A stretch of 64,000 bases of DNA from Sphingomonas bacterium (GCF_903642285.1 NZ_CAHJWJ010000001.1:173861-237860); one strand, 5' to 3'. Counted from the first letter of the stretch, positions 47,860 through 59,110 are shown. Notes: generated by a model not told the origin, from the sequence alone. Numbers and translations: made by a program.

Positions 47860-49428
47860 TCAGTCGGGATCGGCGAGCGGCAATCGGACGACGAAGCGCG
47901 CGCCGCTCAGCCTGTCCTCGCGCGATTCGACCATGATCGCGCCCTGATGCCCGTCGACGATGGTGCGCGCAATGGCGAGGCCCAGCCCGGAATGGCGACC
48001 AAAGGCCTCGCTTTGCGGACGGATCGACTGGAAGCGGCGGAAGATCGCATCGCGCGCCTCCTCCGGTACGCCCGGGCCGTCGTCCTCGACCCGAACGACC
48101 ATGTCGCGTCGTTCGCGCAGCGCGGCGATCGCCACGATGCTGTCCTGCGGCGAAAAGGACAGCGCGTTGTCGATCAGGTTTTCGAACACGCGCTCCAGCC
48201 GCGCGCCTTCGCCGAGCGCCACGAGCGGCACATCGGGATCGTGATCGAACACGATCCGGATGCCGCGTTCGATCCCCCGGGTTACGCGCTGCGCCACCAA
48301 TCCGTCGATCATGATACCGATATCCACCGGCTCGAACTTGGCGCGGCTGAGCTGCGCATCGAGCCGCGACGCTTCGGAAATATCGGTGATCAGCCGGTCC
48401 AGTCGGTGGACGTCGTCCCGGACGATCGCGAACAGCTGGTCACGAAGCGCCGAATCGCGGACCGTCGTCAGCCCCTCGACCGCGGACCGAAGCGACGCGA
48501 GCGGGTTCTTCAGTTCGTGCGTCACATCCGCCGCGAACGCCTCGGTGGCATCGATCCGGGCCCGCAGCGCAAGGCTCATGTCCGACAGCGCACGGGCCAG
48601 CATGCCGAGTTCGTCGCGGCGCGAGGGCAGGCGGGGCACCACCACTTCGCGTGCCCGCCCCAGCCGGACGCGGACCGCGGCGCGGGCGAGGCGTCGCAGC
48701 GGGCGGACGATGGTGCGGGCAAGGAACAACGACAACAGGATCGATACGACCGACACTGCCGCCAGCACGATGCCGAGACGAAACCGTTCGATCCGCACCG
48801 TTTCCGTGATGTCGCGGGCGTTGACCGTGGACATCACGACGCCGCCCCCGGGCAGTGGCGCGGCGGCGGTGATGACGGGGGTGCGGTCGGGCGCGCGCCA
48901 GACCGTCGTCGATACCGCATCGGTCGCGCGCGCCGCGGTGACGTCGGGCCACGGATCGCCGGCTGCGCGTTCGCGGTACAGGGGCGGTCGCGGTGCCATG
49001 ACGACCGTATCGATCATCGCATCGAGCAGTCGCGCCGCGACCTGGCCGCGGCCTTGCCGATCGGGATCGAGCAGCACGAAATTGCGCGTGCCGAGCAACC
49101 GGCTATCCGCCGCGACGCCGCCGCTGGCATCGATCAGGCGGATGCGCGATCCGGTATCCTCCGCCAGCCGGACGATCAGCGCGCTACGTTCCCCCGGATC
49201 GACCGACGCGATCGCCTCCCCGACCAGCCGCACTTCGCGCCCGGCCTGCGCGACCCGGCTGTCGACGATCCGGCTACGGTATGAATCGAGATAGAAGAAC
49301 CCGCCCGCCAGCAACGCCAGTGCGAAGATGTTGACCGCCAGGATGCGCCGGGTCAGCGAGATCTGACCCGACCAGCGAAGCGTCAGATCGCGGTCTTCAT
49401 TCGTCCGAAAAACGGTACCCGGCCCCAT
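47860..49428 (-). CDS. chvG: Sensor histidine kinase ChvG
   Basis: A 522-residue kinase by the first plausible ATG at 49428, which lies inside chvI and lacks a good ribosome site; the true start may be slightly later. One helix ([26 protein letters not shown]), a periplasmic part, a second helix near [19 protein letters not shown], and a HAMP precede the DHp H-box [23 protein letters not shown] (His304), then HATPase with NLIDNALSF. In rhizobia ChvG responds to acidity and envelope state and acts through ChvI. The neighbours match that set. Confidence 0.9.
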   Translation of the reverse strand: MGPGTVFRTNEDRDLTLRWSGQISLTRRILAVNIFALALLAGGFFYLDSYRSRIVDSRVAQAGREVRLVGEAIASVDPGERSALIVRLAEDTGSRIRLIDASGGVAADSRLLGTRNFVLLDPDRQGRGQVAARLLDAMIDTVVMAPRPPLYRERAAGDPWPDVTAARATDAVSTTVWRAPDRTPVITAAAPLPGGGVVMSTVNARDITETVRIERFRLGIVLAAVSVVSILLSLFLARTIVRPLRRLARAAVRVRLGRAREVVVPRLPSRRDELGMLARALSDMSLALRARIDATEAFAADVTHELKNPLASLRSAVEGLTTVRDSALRDQLFAIVRDDVHRLDRLITDISEASRLDAQLSRAKFEPVDIGIMIDGLVAQRVTRGIERGIRIVFDHDPDVPLVALGEGARLERVFENLIDNALSFSPQDSIVAIAALRERRDMVVRVEDDGPGVPEEARDAIFRRFQSIRPQSEAFGRHSGLGLAIARTIVDGHQGAIMVESREDRLSGARFVVRLPLADPD

Positions 49429-50107
49429 AAAGCGTTTCGATGGCATCGAACGAGTCGTCGATCTCCCGGAACTTGCGCCGCAGCCGCTTGATATGGCTGT
49501 CGATCGTGCGATCGTCGACATAGATGTCGTCCTGATAGGCGGCATCCATCAGCTGGTTGCGCGTCTTCACGATGCCCGGCCGCTGCGCCAGCGTTTCGAG
49601 GATCATGAATTCGGTGACGGTCAGCGTGACGGGCCGATCGTTCCAGAAGGTGCGATGGCGGGCCGGGTCCATCGTCAGCCGGCCGCGGACGATCGGGCCG
49701 GTCGCTCCCTCGATTTCGGGCTCGCCGCTGCTCGGCTGCGCGCTTTCGGAACGGCGCAGGATGGCTCTGATGCGGGCGATCAGCAGACGTTGCGAGAACG
49801 GCTTGGCGATGTAATCGTCCGCACCCATCGCAAGGCCAAGCGCCTCGTCCAGTTCATCGTCCTTGCTGGTCAGGAAGATGACCGGGATCTGGCTTTTCTC
49901 GCGAAGCCGGCGGAGAAGCTCCAGCCCGTCCATCCGTGGCATCTTGATGTCGAAGATCGCCAGATCGGGCGGGTTGTCGACCAGCGCCTTCAGCGCCGTT
50001 TCGCCGTCCGAATAGACGCGGGTCAGAAATCCCTCGGTCTGCAACGCGATCGACACCGAGGTCAGGATGTTGCGATCGTCATCGACGAGCGCGATCGAAG
50101 CCGTCAT
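49397..50107 (-). CDS. chvI: Response regulator ChvI
   Basis: A 236-residue OmpR-type regulator. [15 protein letters not shown] carries the acidic pair, [15 protein letters not shown] the phosphoacceptor Asp53, FLTSKDDE the Lys, and the C-terminal winged helix has [18 protein letters not shown] and [23 protein letters not shown]. It controls envelope, acid and symbiosis genes in rhizobia. It is divergent from pckA, a known adjacent partner in rhizobial genomes. Confidence 0.95.
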   Translation of the reverse strand: MTASIALVDDDRNILTSVSIALQTEGFLTRVYSDGETALKALVDNPPDLAIFDIKMPRMDGLELLRRLREKSQIPVIFLTSKDDELDEALGLAMGADDYIAKPFSQRLLIARIRAILRRSESAQPSSGEPEIEGATGPIVRGRLTMDPARHRTFWNDRPVTLTVTEFMILETLAQRPGIVKTRNQLMDAAYQDDIYVDDRTIDSHIKRLRRKFREIDDSFDAIETLYGAGYRFSDE

Positions 50108-50122
50108 CGCGGTGGGGCGACC

Positions 50123-50150
50123 TTGTCTCGTTGCCCTTGCGGGCTATACC
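50123..50150 (+). promoter_or_regulatory. Candidate pckA promoter
   Basis: TTGTCT and TATACC lie 16 bases apart in the gap divergent from chvI. A second possible TTGACC box at 50189 lies closer to the gene. The leader of more than 100 bases would leave space for ChvI binding. No ChvI consensus was tested. Confidence 0.4.
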
Positions 50151-50283
50151 AGGAATGCAGAACGCTCAACCGGCTATATCCCCGTCATTTGACCGACCGT
50201 CGCCCTGCGATTATGCGCTTTTCCGGGAAATGCATATGTGCACGGCGTCGACCGTGTCCGATGCCAGGTTTGAGAGGATGTCG

Positions 50284-51891
50284 ATGAACGAGCGGATACC
50301 GACCCTAGGACTGGAAGCGCAGGGGATCGAGACCCGCGCCGACCTGCACTGGAACCTGACGACCGCACGGCTGGTCGAGATCGCCGTCGCCCGCGGCGAG
50401 GGCAAGCTGTCCGCTGACGGGCCGCTGGTCGTCGAGACCGGCCCGCATACCGGACGGTCCGCACAGGACAAGTTCATCGTCAAGAATGCCGAGACGGAAG
50501 GCAGCGTGTGGTGGGGCAAGTCGAACAAGGCGATGAGCCCGGACGATTTCGCGGCGCTGAAAGCCGACTTCTTCGCCGCGCTCGTCGACAAGGAGGACCT
50601 CTACGTCCAGGATCTGTACGGCGGGTCGCAGCCGGAAAACCGCGTCCGCGTCCGGGTCGTGACGGAATTCGCCTGGCATAACCTGTTCATCCGTACGATG
50701 CTGGTTCGCCCCGAAGAACCCGATCTTCGGGACTTCGCGGCGGATTACACGATCATCGACCTGCCCAGCTTCCGCGCCGATCCGGCGCGCCACGGCAGCC
50801 GGACCGAGACGGTGATCGCGGTCAATTTCACCGAGAAGCTGATCCTGATCGGCGGCACGCGCTATGCCGGCGAGATGAAGAAATCGGTGTTCGGTATTCT
50901 CAATTACCTGTTGCCGCCGACGGGTGTCATGCCGATGCATTGTTCGGCCAACATGGGACCGGACGGCGACACGGCGATATTCTTCGGCTTGTCGGGGACG
51001 GGCAAGACGACCTTGTCCGCCGACCCGGCGCGCACGCTGATCGGGGATGACGAGCATGGCTGGTCCGACACCGCGATCTTCAATCTCGAGGGCGGCTGCT
51101 ATGCCAAGATGATCCGGCTTTCGGCCGACGCCGAGCCCGAGATCTTCGCGACCACCAAGCGGTTCGGCACCGTGCTGGAGAACGTCGTGATGGACCCCGT
51201 CACGCGCCAGCTGGATCTCGACGACGCCCGTCTGGCCGAGAACAGCCGCGGCGCCTATCCGCTCGACTTCATCCCCAATACCTCGATCGAGAATATGGGG
51301 CCGGTGCCGCGCAACATCGTGATGCTCACAGCGGATGCTTACGGTATCCTGCCGCCGATCGCGAAGCTGACGCCCGATCAGGCGATGTACCATTTCCTGT
51401 CGGGCTATACCGCGCGGGTAGCCGGGACGGAGATCGGGGTGACCGAGCCCGATGCGACCTTCTCGACCTGTTTCGGGGCGCCGTTCATGCCGCGGCATCC
51501 GTCGGTCTACGGCAATCTGCTGAAGGCGCGGATCGCGAAGGGCGGGGTGGATTGCTGGCTGGTCAACACCGGCTGGACCGGGGGCAAATACGGCGTCGGC
51601 AGCCGGATGCCGATCAAGGCGACGCGAGCGCTGCTCAACGCCGCACTCGACGGCAGCCTGAACGATGCCGAATTCCGCACCGATCCGTATTTCGGGTTCG
51701 CGGTGCCGGTATCGGTGCCGGGGGTGGATACCGCGATCCTCGATCCGCGCGGTACCTGGTCCGACAAGGGAGCGTACGACGCCGCGGCAGCGAGGCTGGT
51801 GGATCAGTTCGTCGAGAATTTCGCGCAGTTCGCGGAGCATGTCGACGAGGGCGTCCGCCGGGCGGCACCGAGGGTGATGCAGCACGCCTGA
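50284..51891 (+). CDS. pckA: Phosphoenolpyruvate carboxykinase (ATP)
   Basis: The gateway from oxaloacetate to PEP in gluconeogenesis. A 535-residue ATP-type enzyme: [53 protein letters not shown] (Lys241 of the P-loop), [23 protein letters not shown] (kinase-1a metal site) and [15 protein letters not shown] choose the second ATG (50284), spaced six bases from GAGAGG; 50278 is three codons earlier. Control by ChvI is inferred from its position. Confidence 0.95.
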   Translation: MNERIPTLGLEAQGIETRADLHWNLTTARLVEIAVARGEGKLSADGPLVVETGPHTGRSAQDKFIVKNAETEGSVWWGKSNKAMSPDDFAALKADFFAALVDKEDLYVQDLYGGSQPENRVRVRVVTEFAWHNLFIRTMLVRPEEPDLRDFAADYTIIDLPSFRADPARHGSRTETVIAVNFTEKLILIGGTRYAGEMKKSVFGILNYLLPPTGVMPMHCSANMGPDGDTAIFFGLSGTGKTTLSADPARTLIGDDEHGWSDTAIFNLEGGCYAKMIRLSADAEPEIFATTKRFGTVLENVVMDPVTRQLDLDDARLAENSRGAYPLDFIPNTSIENMGPVPRNIVMLTADAYGILPPIAKLTPDQAMYHFLSGYTARVAGTEIGVTEPDATFSTCFGAPFMPRHPSVYGNLLKARIAKGGVDCWLVNTGWTGGKYGVGSRMPIKATRALLNAALDGSLNDAEFRTDPYFGFAVPVSVPGVDTAILDPRGTWSDKGAYDAAAARLVDQFVENFAQFAEHVDEGVRRAAPRVMQHA

Positions 51892-51929
51892 CGTGTTGGC
51901 TGTCACAAGAACTCCGTCGCCCGGTCCTT

Positions 51930-51992
51930 GAGCCGGGGTCCCGCTTCTTCTTACGCCCGAAGAAGCGGGACCCCGGGTCGAGCCCGGGGTGA
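51930..51992. repeat. Extragenic palindrome (REP-like, second type)
   Basis: CCGGGGTCCCGCTTCTTC at 51933-51950 and its perfect 18-base complement at 51959-51976 surround TTACGCCC, followed by CGAGCCCGGGGTGACG. It resembles, but is not the same as, the repeat at 26400 and 59766. It lies between the pckA stop and the tRNA. Confidence 0.75.
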
Positions 51993-52088
51993 CGAAGGGA
52001 AGAATGGTGTCGCGCACGGCGTCTCCTATCCCTTCTTTTCGCTTGATAGCCATCGGCCGCCCCGCTACGCGCAGCGCCTGCAATGTGT

Positions 52089-52165
52089 CGGGGCGTGGCG
52101 CAGTCCGGTAGCGCACTGGTCTCGGGGTCCAGGGGTCGTAGGTTCGAATCCTATCGCCCCGACCA
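52089..52165 (+). tRNA. tRNA-Pro (CGG)
   Basis: A 77-base cloverleaf with CGGGGCG/CGCCCCG, D-arm GCGC/GCGC, anticodon loop CTCGGGG (CGG), T-arm CGTAG-TTCGAAT-CCTAT-like pairing and encoded CCA. The final anticodon stem pair is a T-T mismatch, a little unusual. Its 3' end is duplicated just beyond. Confidence 0.93.
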
Positions 52166-52185
52166 TTGCAGGGCCCGACCATTGC
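52158..52185 (+). repeat. Short direct repeat of the tRNA-Pro 3' end
   Basis: CCCGACCATTGC occurs at 52158-52169 (the end of the tRNA plus four bases) and at 52174-52185. It looks like a small tandem duplication. Such copies sometimes mark integration events, but no element is present. Confidence 0.6.
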
Positions 52186-52189
52186 CGGG

Positions 52190-53488
52190 CTATCGATCCC
52201 GCGCCGCAAGCATCGCCTCCACCGCGACGAATTTCTCGCGCGGTGCGCCGACGCGCGCATTGGCGATCTCCGCGCGTTCGATCGCCTGCCAGTCGCGGAA
52301 CGTGACGATGTCGACGTTCCGCGACGCGAGCAGCATATCAAGTCCGTCGCGCCCGGCCTTGGTACTGTCCGCGACCGTATCGGCGGCGATATGCTCCGCG
52401 ATCAGGAAGCCGTCGGGGCGATTGGTGCCGATCGTCCCGGTCGGCCCGCGTCGCGCCCAGCCGACCGCGTAGAGACCGGGCGCGATCCGTCCCTCGACAT
52501 TCGCGAACCGGCCGAGCTTCGTGTCGTACGGCACGCCCTCGATCGGCGGCGTGCGGTAGCCGATGCAGGCGACGACCATCGCCGCGGGGATCGCATAGGT
52601 CTCGCCCGTCCCGACAGTACGCCCATCGGGTTCGATTCGGGTGCGCTCGACGATCACGCGTTCGACATGCGCCCCGCCCTCGATCCGGATCGGCATCGCG
52701 TAGAAATCGAACGCCACCGTGATCGGCTTGTCGTCGCTGCGATCGGCGAAGGCGCGCAGGTGCGCGACCGATTTGCGCACGCCGGGGTCGAGCGCGGCGT
52801 CCGTCTCCTCCGGCGGCAGGTCGGCGGGATCGACGACGGGTACGGCGCGCGACAAACCGCCGAGTTCGTCCAGTTCCTTTGGCGTCATCGCGATCTGGTG
52901 CGGGCCGCGCCGCGCGAGGATCGTGACGGTCTCGATCGCATGCTCGCCAAGCTGCCCGAGCGCATGCGCGACGATGTCCGAACCGGCGAACTCGTCGCCG
53001 GTCTTGGCGAGGATACGCGCCACGTCCAGCGCGACATTACCCGCACCGACGACGACCGCACCGGGACCATGAAGCGGTGGCGCGAGCCCGGCGAAATCGG
53101 GGTGGCCGTTATACCAGCCGACGAACGCCGCGGAGCCGATGACGCCGGGCAGATCGTCGCCGGGAATAGCGAGCGCCCGGTCCGACGGCGCACCCGTCGC
53201 CAACACGACCGCGTCGTAAAGGTCGGTCAACTCGGCGATCGTCACATCGCGCCCGACCTTCACATTGCCGACGAAGCGGATATTGTCCGAAAGCGCGGTC
53301 GCTTCGTACCGGCGGCTGACACCCTTGATCGACTGATGATCGGGCGCGACGCCGCTACGGATCAGGCCGTAGGGGACGGGGAGGCGATCGACGATGTCGA
53401 CGCGCACGGCGTCGCCGAACTGCCTTAGGCATCCTTCGGCGGTGTAATAGCCCGCCGGGCCCGAGCCGATCACCGCGATATGACGCAT
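52190..53488 (-). CDS. NADPH-ferredoxin (adrenodoxin-like) reductase
   Basis: A 432-residue flavoprotein of the FprA/adrenodoxin reductase type. [21 protein letters not shown] is the FAD motif, [21 protein letters not shown] follows, [18 protein letters not shown] is the NADPH motif, and [19 protein letters not shown] closes the second FAD site. It would pass electrons from NADPH to ferredoxins, e.g. for P450 or iron-sulfur chemistry. ATG 53488 is chosen; a partner ferredoxin is not in view. Confidence 0.92.
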   Translation of the reverse strand: MRHIAVIGSGPAGYYTAEGCLRQFGDAVRVDIVDRLPVPYGLIRSGVAPDHQSIKGVSRRYEATALSDNIRFVGNVKVGRDVTIAELTDLYDAVVLATGAPSDRALAIPGDDLPGVIGSAAFVGWYNGHPDFAGLAPPLHGPGAVVVGAGNVALDVARILAKTGDEFAGSDIVAHALGQLGEHAIETVTILARRGPHQIAMTPKELDELGGLSRAVPVVDPADLPPEETDAALDPGVRKSVAHLRAFADRSDDKPITVAFDFYAMPIRIEGGAHVERVIVERTRIEPDGRTVGTGETYAIPAAMVVACIGYRTPPIEGVPYDTKLGRFANVEGRIAPGLYAVGWARRGPTGTIGTNRPDGFLIAEHIAADTVADSTKAGRDGLDMLLASRNVDIVTFRDWQAIERAEIANARVGAPREKFVAVEAMLAARDR

Positions 53489-53774
53489 TGGGCGTTCCGA
53501 TTCGCTTGGGTCTGGGCGCTGGAAGTGGACGAACCACACGCTACGTCAGCGTCGAAACCGCCCCCCGCACTGCCGATCTTGCCGAAAGCGGCGACCGCGG
53601 CGGGATGGATCGAGCAGTGCATCGAGCGAAGCTGCCACAGTCGAACGAAGTAGGACAGGGGGAGGGGGAGGTATACAGCTGTTCCCTGCGCGGATCGTTT
53701 TGAAAGTTGCTGGGCCGAAAGCCATCGGAGCCAACCCTTTGGCATCGCGGCCACTGCCTGCTAGGGGCGCGGAG

Positions 53775-55583
53775 ATGACTCCCCTTTCCACGATCCGCAA
53801 TTTCTCGATCATCGCGCATATCGACCATGGCAAGTCGACGCTGGCCGATCGGCTGATCCAGGCGACGGGCGGGCTGACGGACCGCGAGATGTCCGAGCAA
53901 GTGCTCGACAATATGGATATCGAGAAGGAGCGCGGAATCACGATCAAGGCGCAGACGGTGCGCCTGGCCTACAAGGCGAAGGACGGCGTCGACTATGTCC
54001 TGAACCTGATGGACACGCCGGGGCATGTCGACTTCGCGTACGAAGTCTCACGCAGCCTCGCGGCATGCGAGGGCGCGTTGCTGGTGGTGGACGCCGCGCA
54101 GGGGGTCGAGGCGCAGACGCTGGCCAACGTGTACCAGTCGATCGAGCACGACCATGAGATCGTCCCCGTCATCAACAAGATCGACCTGCCCGCCGCCGAA
54201 CCCGAAAAGGTGCGCAAGGAAATCGAGGACGTCATCGGCCTCGACGCGTCGGAGGCGGTGCTGGCCTCGGCCAAGTCCGGGATCGGCATCGCCGAGATTT
54301 TGGAAGCCATCGTCACCAAGATCCCGCCGCCCAAGGGCGATATCGACGCGCCGCTGAAGGCGATGCTCGTCGACAGCTGGTACGACCCGTATCTGGGCGT
54401 CGTCATCCTGATCCGCGTGATCGACGGCGTCCTGAAGCGGGGCCAGCAGATCAAGTTCATGAACGCCGGGACGGTCCATCTGGTCGACCGCGTCGGGTGT
54501 TTCCGTCCGAAGATCGAGCAACTGCCGGACCTCGGCCCGGGCGAGATCGGCTTCATCACCGCGCAGATCAAGGACGTGGCGCAGGCGCGCGTCGGCGATA
54601 CGCTGACCGATGCGAAGCGGCCCGCGATGCAGGCGCTGGAGGGGTTCAAGGAAGTCCAGCCGGTCGTGTTCTGCGGCCTGTTCCCGGTCGATGCCAACGA
54701 CTTCGACAAACTGCGCGAAAGTATCTCGAAACTGCGGCTCAACGATGCGTCGTTCAGTTTCGAGATGGAGACGTCCGCCGCGCTCGGCTTCGGGTTCCGC
54801 TGCGGGTTCCTTGGCCTGCTACATCTGGAGATCATCCAGGAGCGGCTGACTCGCGAATATGATCTCGACCTCATCACCACCGCGCCTTCGGTGGTGTACG
54901 AGATCGAGCTGAGCCACGGCGAGGGTCATCTGGAACTGCACAACCCCGCCGACATGCCCGACCCCAGCGCGATCGCGTCGATCAGCGAGCCGTGGATTCT
55001 GGCGACGATCTACGTTCCCGACGAATACCTCGGCTCGATCCTCAAATTGTGCCAGGATCGGCGCGGCATCCAGCAGAACCTCACCTATGTCGGCGGTCGT
55101 GCGCAGGCGACCTACGAGCTGCCGCTCAACGAGGTGGTGTTCGATTTCTACGACCGGCTGAAATCGCTGTCGAAGGGCTATGCGAGCTTCGACTACAGCC
55201 AGATCGGCTACCGCGAGGGCGATCTCGTCAAGATGGGAATCCTGGTCAACGAGGAACCGGTCGATGCGCTCAGTATGATCGTCCACCGCGGCACGGCGGA
55301 GGTGCGCGGCCGCGGCATGGTCGAGCGGTTGAAGGACCTGATCCCGCGCCATTTGTTCAAGATTCCGATTCAGGCGGCGATCGGCGGCAAGGTCATCGCG
55401 CGCGAAACGATCAGCGCGATGCGCAAGGACGTAACCGCGAAATGCTATGGCGGCGACGCGAGCCGCAAGAAGAAGCTGCTGGAAAAGCAGAAGAAGGGCA
55501 AGGCGAAGATGCGCGAGTACGGCTCGGTCAGCATCCCGCAAGAGGCCTTTATCGCGGCGCTTCGAATGGGGGACGACGCCTGA
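53775..55583 (+). CDS. lepA: Elongation factor 4 (LepA)
   Basis: A 602-residue translational GTPase. [14 protein letters not shown] (G1), [12 protein letters not shown] (G3) and NKIDLP (G4) are present; domains III and the LepA-specific C-terminal domain follow ([25 protein letters not shown] and [24 protein letters not shown] [12 protein letters not shown]). It back-translocates or remodels ribosomes under stress. ATG 53775 with GGAG is chosen over the open frame upstream. The 286 bases to fpr contain no gene and only a GC-rich stretch. Confidence 0.97.
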   Translation: MTPLSTIRNFSIIAHIDHGKSTLADRLIQATGGLTDREMSEQVLDNMDIEKERGITIKAQTVRLAYKAKDGVDYVLNLMDTPGHVDFAYEVSRSLAACEGALLVVDAAQGVEAQTLANVYQSIEHDHEIVPVINKIDLPAAEPEKVRKEIEDVIGLDASEAVLASAKSGIGIAEILEAIVTKIPPPKGDIDAPLKAMLVDSWYDPYLGVVILIRVIDGVLKRGQQIKFMNAGTVHLVDRVGCFRPKIEQLPDLGPGEIGFITAQIKDVAQARVGDTLTDAKRPAMQALEGFKEVQPVVFCGLFPVDANDFDKLRESISKLRLNDASFSFEMETSAALGFGFRCGFLGLLHLEIIQERLTREYDLDLITTAPSVVYEIELSHGEGHLELHNPADMPDPSAIASISEPWILATIYVPDEYLGSILKLCQDRRGIQQNLTYVGGRAQATYELPLNEVVFDFYDRLKSLSKGYASFDYSQIGYREGDLVKMGILVNEEPVDALSMIVHRGTAEVRGRGMVERLKDLIPRHLFKIPIQAAIGGKVIARETISAMRKDVTAKCYGGDASRKKKLLEKQKKGKAKMREYGSVSIPQEAFIAALRMGDDA

Positions 55584-55705
55584 GCCCGAGCGCAGCGAGG
55601 CCGTTCTTCGAGGTTGACCTCGGTTGACCCCGTAAACCGCATTTGCCATGCCTCGTGCCCGACGTCGCCACCGATCCGAGCCCGACGAACGAACGAGCGA
55701 ACGCC

Positions 55706-58700
55706 ATGGCCGAACGTCCCATTTTCTATGACGCGAGCGGTCGGCGCAGACGCCGGTTCGCGCTTGGCATCGCGGCGTTCGTCGCGTTGCTGGTGCTGGC
55801 GGTGGCGGTCTTCGGGGTGTCGATCGGCGCGGTGCCGGCGGCACCGCTGCTGCCCGTCACCGCCGAACATCCCGCCTTGAAGAGCCTGCCGGCACCGCGC
55901 GGCGGTCTGCTGAGCCGGACCACGCGAAGCATCAACTACTATGCCGCGCAATTGTTCGGCACGCCGAGCGGTGCGCCACGGGGGCACGCGGCCGCGCCGT
56001 CGACGGCGGCACCGATCAACCCCTCGCTCGCCATCGCCTTCCACGCGCCGTGGGACGAATCGAGCGGGGCCAGCCTGAAGCGGCATGTCGAACAGCTGGA
56101 CTGGCTGATTCCCGGCTGGGTATCGGTGACCGGACCCGATCACCGGATCACCGTGTTCCGCGATACCGAGGGGCGCACGATCCTCAATCATGCGACGCAT
56201 CGCCCCGCGATCCTGCCGATGGTCCAGAACGCGCTGAACGGGGTCTGGGACGGCAAGGGGATCGCGGCGATGATGGCCGATCCGAAGCTGCGGGCGGCAT
56301 TCCTCGACCGTTTGGTGCCGTTTCTGGTGACGAACAATGCCGCGGGCGCGTTCTTCGATTTCGAGGAACTGCCTGCGAGCGCGCAGCCGAATTATCGTAT
56401 ATTCCTGGCCGAGACGAAGGCCCGCTTCACGCCGCGCGGCTGGGTCGTCGCGATCGCTGCACCCGTCGGCAACGAGGAATGGGACCTGCCGGCCTATGCC
56501 AAGGTGACCGACAAGGTCTTTCTGATGGCGTATGACGAGCACGAGTCCGGCGGCGCGCCGGGACCGATCGCATCGCAAGCCTGGTTCGCGCGTGCGGTGG
56601 CGGATTCGGCGCGGGGCATCCCGGCGTCGAAGCTGGTCGTCGCGATCGGGTCCTATGCCTATGACTGGCACGACGGCGCGGCGGACCCGCTCGACGTCGA
56701 GGAAGCGTGGCAGGCCGCGCGCGATTCCGGCACGATCCCGACCTTCGACAAGGCGAGCCTGAATTCCAGCTTCGCCTATCAGGACGGCAGCACCCGCCAC
56801 CAGGTCTGGCTGCTCGATGCTGCGTCCGCGTTCAACCAGATCGCGTTCCTGAACAAGGCGGGGCTGTACAGCATCGCGCTGTGGCGACTGGGGTCCGAGG
56901 ATCCCGGCGTCTGGACGATCTTCGGGCGCGACCATCGCAAGCTGCCGATCCCCGATTCGATCGACGATATCCCGGCGGGCACCAACACCGATATCGAGGG
57001 TGCGGGCGAAATCCTGAAGATCGGCGGCGAACCGCTGACCGGCCTGCGCGACGCCGTCCCGGCGGCGGACGGAACGATCGCCGGCGTGACCTTCACGCGT
57101 CTGCCTGCCCCCTATGTGATCTTTCGTACCGGCTTCAAACCCAAGCAGATCGCGCTGACGTTCGACGATGGGCCGGATGCGCAATGGACGCCCAAGATTC
57201 TCGATATCCTGAAGGAGAAGGCGGTCCCCGCGACCTTTTTCGTCATCGGCGAGAATGCGCTGACGGAGCGTGGGCTGCTCGAACGGATGATCTCCGAAGG
57301 GCATGAGGTCGGCAGCCATACCTACACGCATCCCAATCTGGCGAACGTGTCGCCGCGGCAGGTGATGTTCGAACTGAACACGACGCAGCGGCTGTTCCAG
57401 GCCTTCACCGGCCGCTCGCTGCGTTTCTTCCGAGCGCCCTATTTCGGTGACGCCGAACCGACCACCGCGGACGAGATCGTCCCGGCGCTGCAGGCGCAGC
57501 AGCGGGGTTATATATCGGTCGGGCTCCATGTCGATCCGGGCGACTGGAAGCGTCCGGGCGTACAGCAGATCATCGACGCGACAATCCAGGAGGCGACGAC
57601 CGGCCCAGGCAATTGCGATGCGGTCGGCTCGTCGAACAGTTGCAGCCGCAACGTCGTCCTGCTCCACGATGCGGGCGGCAACCGCGCGGAGACGGTCGCG
57701 GCGCTGCCCGTCATCATCGATCGGCTGCGCGCGATGGGATACAGCTTCGTGCCGGTATCGGAACTGGCGAACATTCCACAAGCCGACGCCAACCCCGCGA
57801 TCTCGTCGAGCGACCGCGTCGCCGCGCTGGCCGATCTGGCGCTGTTTACCGCGCTCGGCTGGCTCGTCATCGGACTCCACTGGCTGTTCGGGATCGCGAT
57901 CACGGTAGGCATCCTGCGCGCACTGGCGCTGTCGGCGCTGGCGTTGATCCAGGCGCGGCGCGAGAACCAGACGATCTTCCCGCCGATCGATCCGGCGCGG
58001 TTCGTCACCGTAATGATCCCCGCCTTCAACGAGGAGCAGGTGATCGAACGCGCGGTCCGCGGCGTGCTGGCGTCCACCGAAGTCGAGATCGAAGTCATCG
58101 TGATCGACGACGGCTCGCGGGATGCGACGAGCCGGATCATACGCGATGCCTTTTCGGACGACGACCGGGTCCGGCTGCTGACGCTGCCCAATGGCGGCAA
58201 GGCGCGCGCGCTGAACCGCGGGCTGGAGATCGCGCGCGGCGAGATCGTCATCGCGCTCGATGCCGACACCCAGTTCGAACCGACGACGATCGCACGCCTC
58301 GCCCGCTGGTTCGTCGATCCGGCGCTCGGCGCGGTCGCCGGCAATGCGAAGGTCGGCAACCGGGTCAATATCGTCACCAAATGGCAGGCGCTGGAATATA
58401 TCACCGCGCAAAATCTCGAACGCCGCGCACTCGCCCGGTTGAACGCGATGACGGTGGTGCCCGGTGCGGTCGGCGCGTGGCGGCGGTCGGCGATCGCGTC
58501 GGTCGGCGGCTATCCCAACGATACGCTGGCCGAGGACCAGGACCTGACGATCGCGATCCAGCGCGCGGGGTGGGGGGTCAAGTACGACCAGTTCGCGGTC
58601 GCCTGGACCGAGGCGCCGGAGACGCTCAAGGCGCTCGCCAAGCAGCGTTTCCGTTGGGCGTTCGGGACGCTGCAATGCCTGTGGAAGCATCAGTCGGCGA

Positions 58701-59110
58701 TCTTCGGTTCGCGCCCCAGGGGGCTGGGCTGGATCGGTCTGCCGCAGGCGATCCTGTTCCAGATCGTGCTGGCGGCGATCTCGCCGATCATCGACCTGGC
58801 GCTCGTCGTCAGCTTCTTCCTGACCTATGTCGCGATCGTCGCGCATGGCTGGGCGCAGACCAGCCACGATGTCGAGACGATGCTGCTCTACTGGCTGATC
58901 TTCACCGCGATCGATTTGCTGGCCGCGACCATCGCGTTCGCACTGGAACGCAAGGAGAAATGGAGTCTGTTATGGCTGCTGATCCCGCAGCGGATCGGGT
59001 ACCGGCAGGTGATGTATTATGTCGTGCTGAAGGCAATCGCGCAGGCGCTGCGCGGGCCGATGGTCGGGTGGGGCAAGCTGCAGCGAACCGGGCGGGTAAC
59101 GGCCGGGTAG
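55706..59110 (+). CDS. GH18-like, NodB deacetylase and GT2 fusion polysaccharide synthase
   Basis: A 1,134-residue membrane enzyme with three enzyme domains. Residues 18-40 form a first helix. About 100-450 is GH18-like, with the DFEE core in FFDFEELPAS and MAYDEHES. About 480-690 is NodB: LTFDDGPDAQW (Asp487 and Asp488), HTYTHPN. About 710-750 is a hydrophobic pair, and about 765-1000 a GT2: VMIPAFNEEQ, VIDDGSRD, LDADTQFEP, EDQDLTI and QRFRWAFG. Three further helices end the protein. Such a machine could make and trim a beta-1,4-N-acetylglucosamine-like polymer; product is inferred. Confidence 0.92.
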   Translation: MAERPIFYDASGRRRRRFALGIAAFVALLVLAVAVFGVSIGAVPAAPLLPVTAEHPALKSLPAPRGGLLSRTTRSINYYAAQLFGTPSGAPRGHAAAPSTAAPINPSLAIAFHAPWDESSGASLKRHVEQLDWLIPGWVSVTGPDHRITVFRDTEGRTILNHATHRPAILPMVQNALNGVWDGKGIAAMMADPKLRAAFLDRLVPFLVTNNAAGAFFDFEELPASAQPNYRIFLAETKARFTPRGWVVAIAAPVGNEEWDLPAYAKVTDKVFLMAYDEHESGGAPGPIASQAWFARAVADSARGIPASKLVVAIGSYAYDWHDGAADPLDVEEAWQAARDSGTIPTFDKASLNSSFAYQDGSTRHQVWLLDAASAFNQIAFLNKAGLYSIALWRLGSEDPGVWTIFGRDHRKLPIPDSIDDIPAGTNTDIEGAGEILKIGGEPLTGLRDAVPAADGTIAGVTFTRLPAPYVIFRTGFKPKQIALTFDDGPDAQWTPKILDILKEKAVPATFFVIGENALTERGLLERMISEGHEVGSHTYTHPNLANVSPRQVMFELNTTQRLFQAFTGRSLRFFRAPYFGDAEPTTADEIVPALQAQQRGYISVGLHVDPGDWKRPGVQQIIDATIQEATTGPGNCDAVGSSNSCSRNVVLLHDAGGNRAETVAALPVIIDRLRAMGYSFVPVSELANIPQADANPAISSSDRVAALADLALFTALGWLVIGLHWLFGIAITVGILRALALSALALIQARRENQTIFPPIDPARFVTVMIPAFNEEQVIERAVRGVLASTEVEIEVIVIDDGSRDATSRIIRDAFSDDDRVRLLTLPNGGKARALNRGLEIARGEIVIALDADTQFEPTTIARLARWFVDPALGAVAGNAKVGNRVNIVTKWQALEYITAQNLERRALARLNAMTVVPGAVGAWRRSAIASVGGYPNDTLAEDQDLTIAIQRAGWGVKYDQFAVAWTEAPETLKALAKQRFRWAFGTLQCLWKHQSAIFGSRPRGLGWIGLPQAILFQIVLAAISPIIDLALVVSFFLTYVAIVAHGWAQTSHDVETMLLYWLIFTAIDLLAATIAFALERKEKWSLLWLLIPQRIGYRQVMYYVVLKAIAQALRGPMVGWGKLQRTGRVTAG

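Noticed and set aside
49397..49428. A frameshift between chvI and chvG
   Set aside because: Both frames are intact to their expected ends; the overlap reflects an uncertain chvG start, not a damaged gene.
52089..52185. A phage attachment site at tRNA-Pro
   Set aside because: No integrase, island or second attachment copy is in the window; only a 12-base tandem repeat is seen.
53489..53774. A small gene in the gap between the ferredoxin reductase and lepA
   Set aside because: Only short frames without ribosome sites or family features occur; I see a GC-rich divergent promoter region only.
55445..58867. A 1,140-codon open frame on the minus strand opposite lepA and the GH18-NodB-GT2 gene
   Set aside because: The plus-strand genes are complete and carry all motifs; the antisense translation is low-complexity Arg/Asp text.
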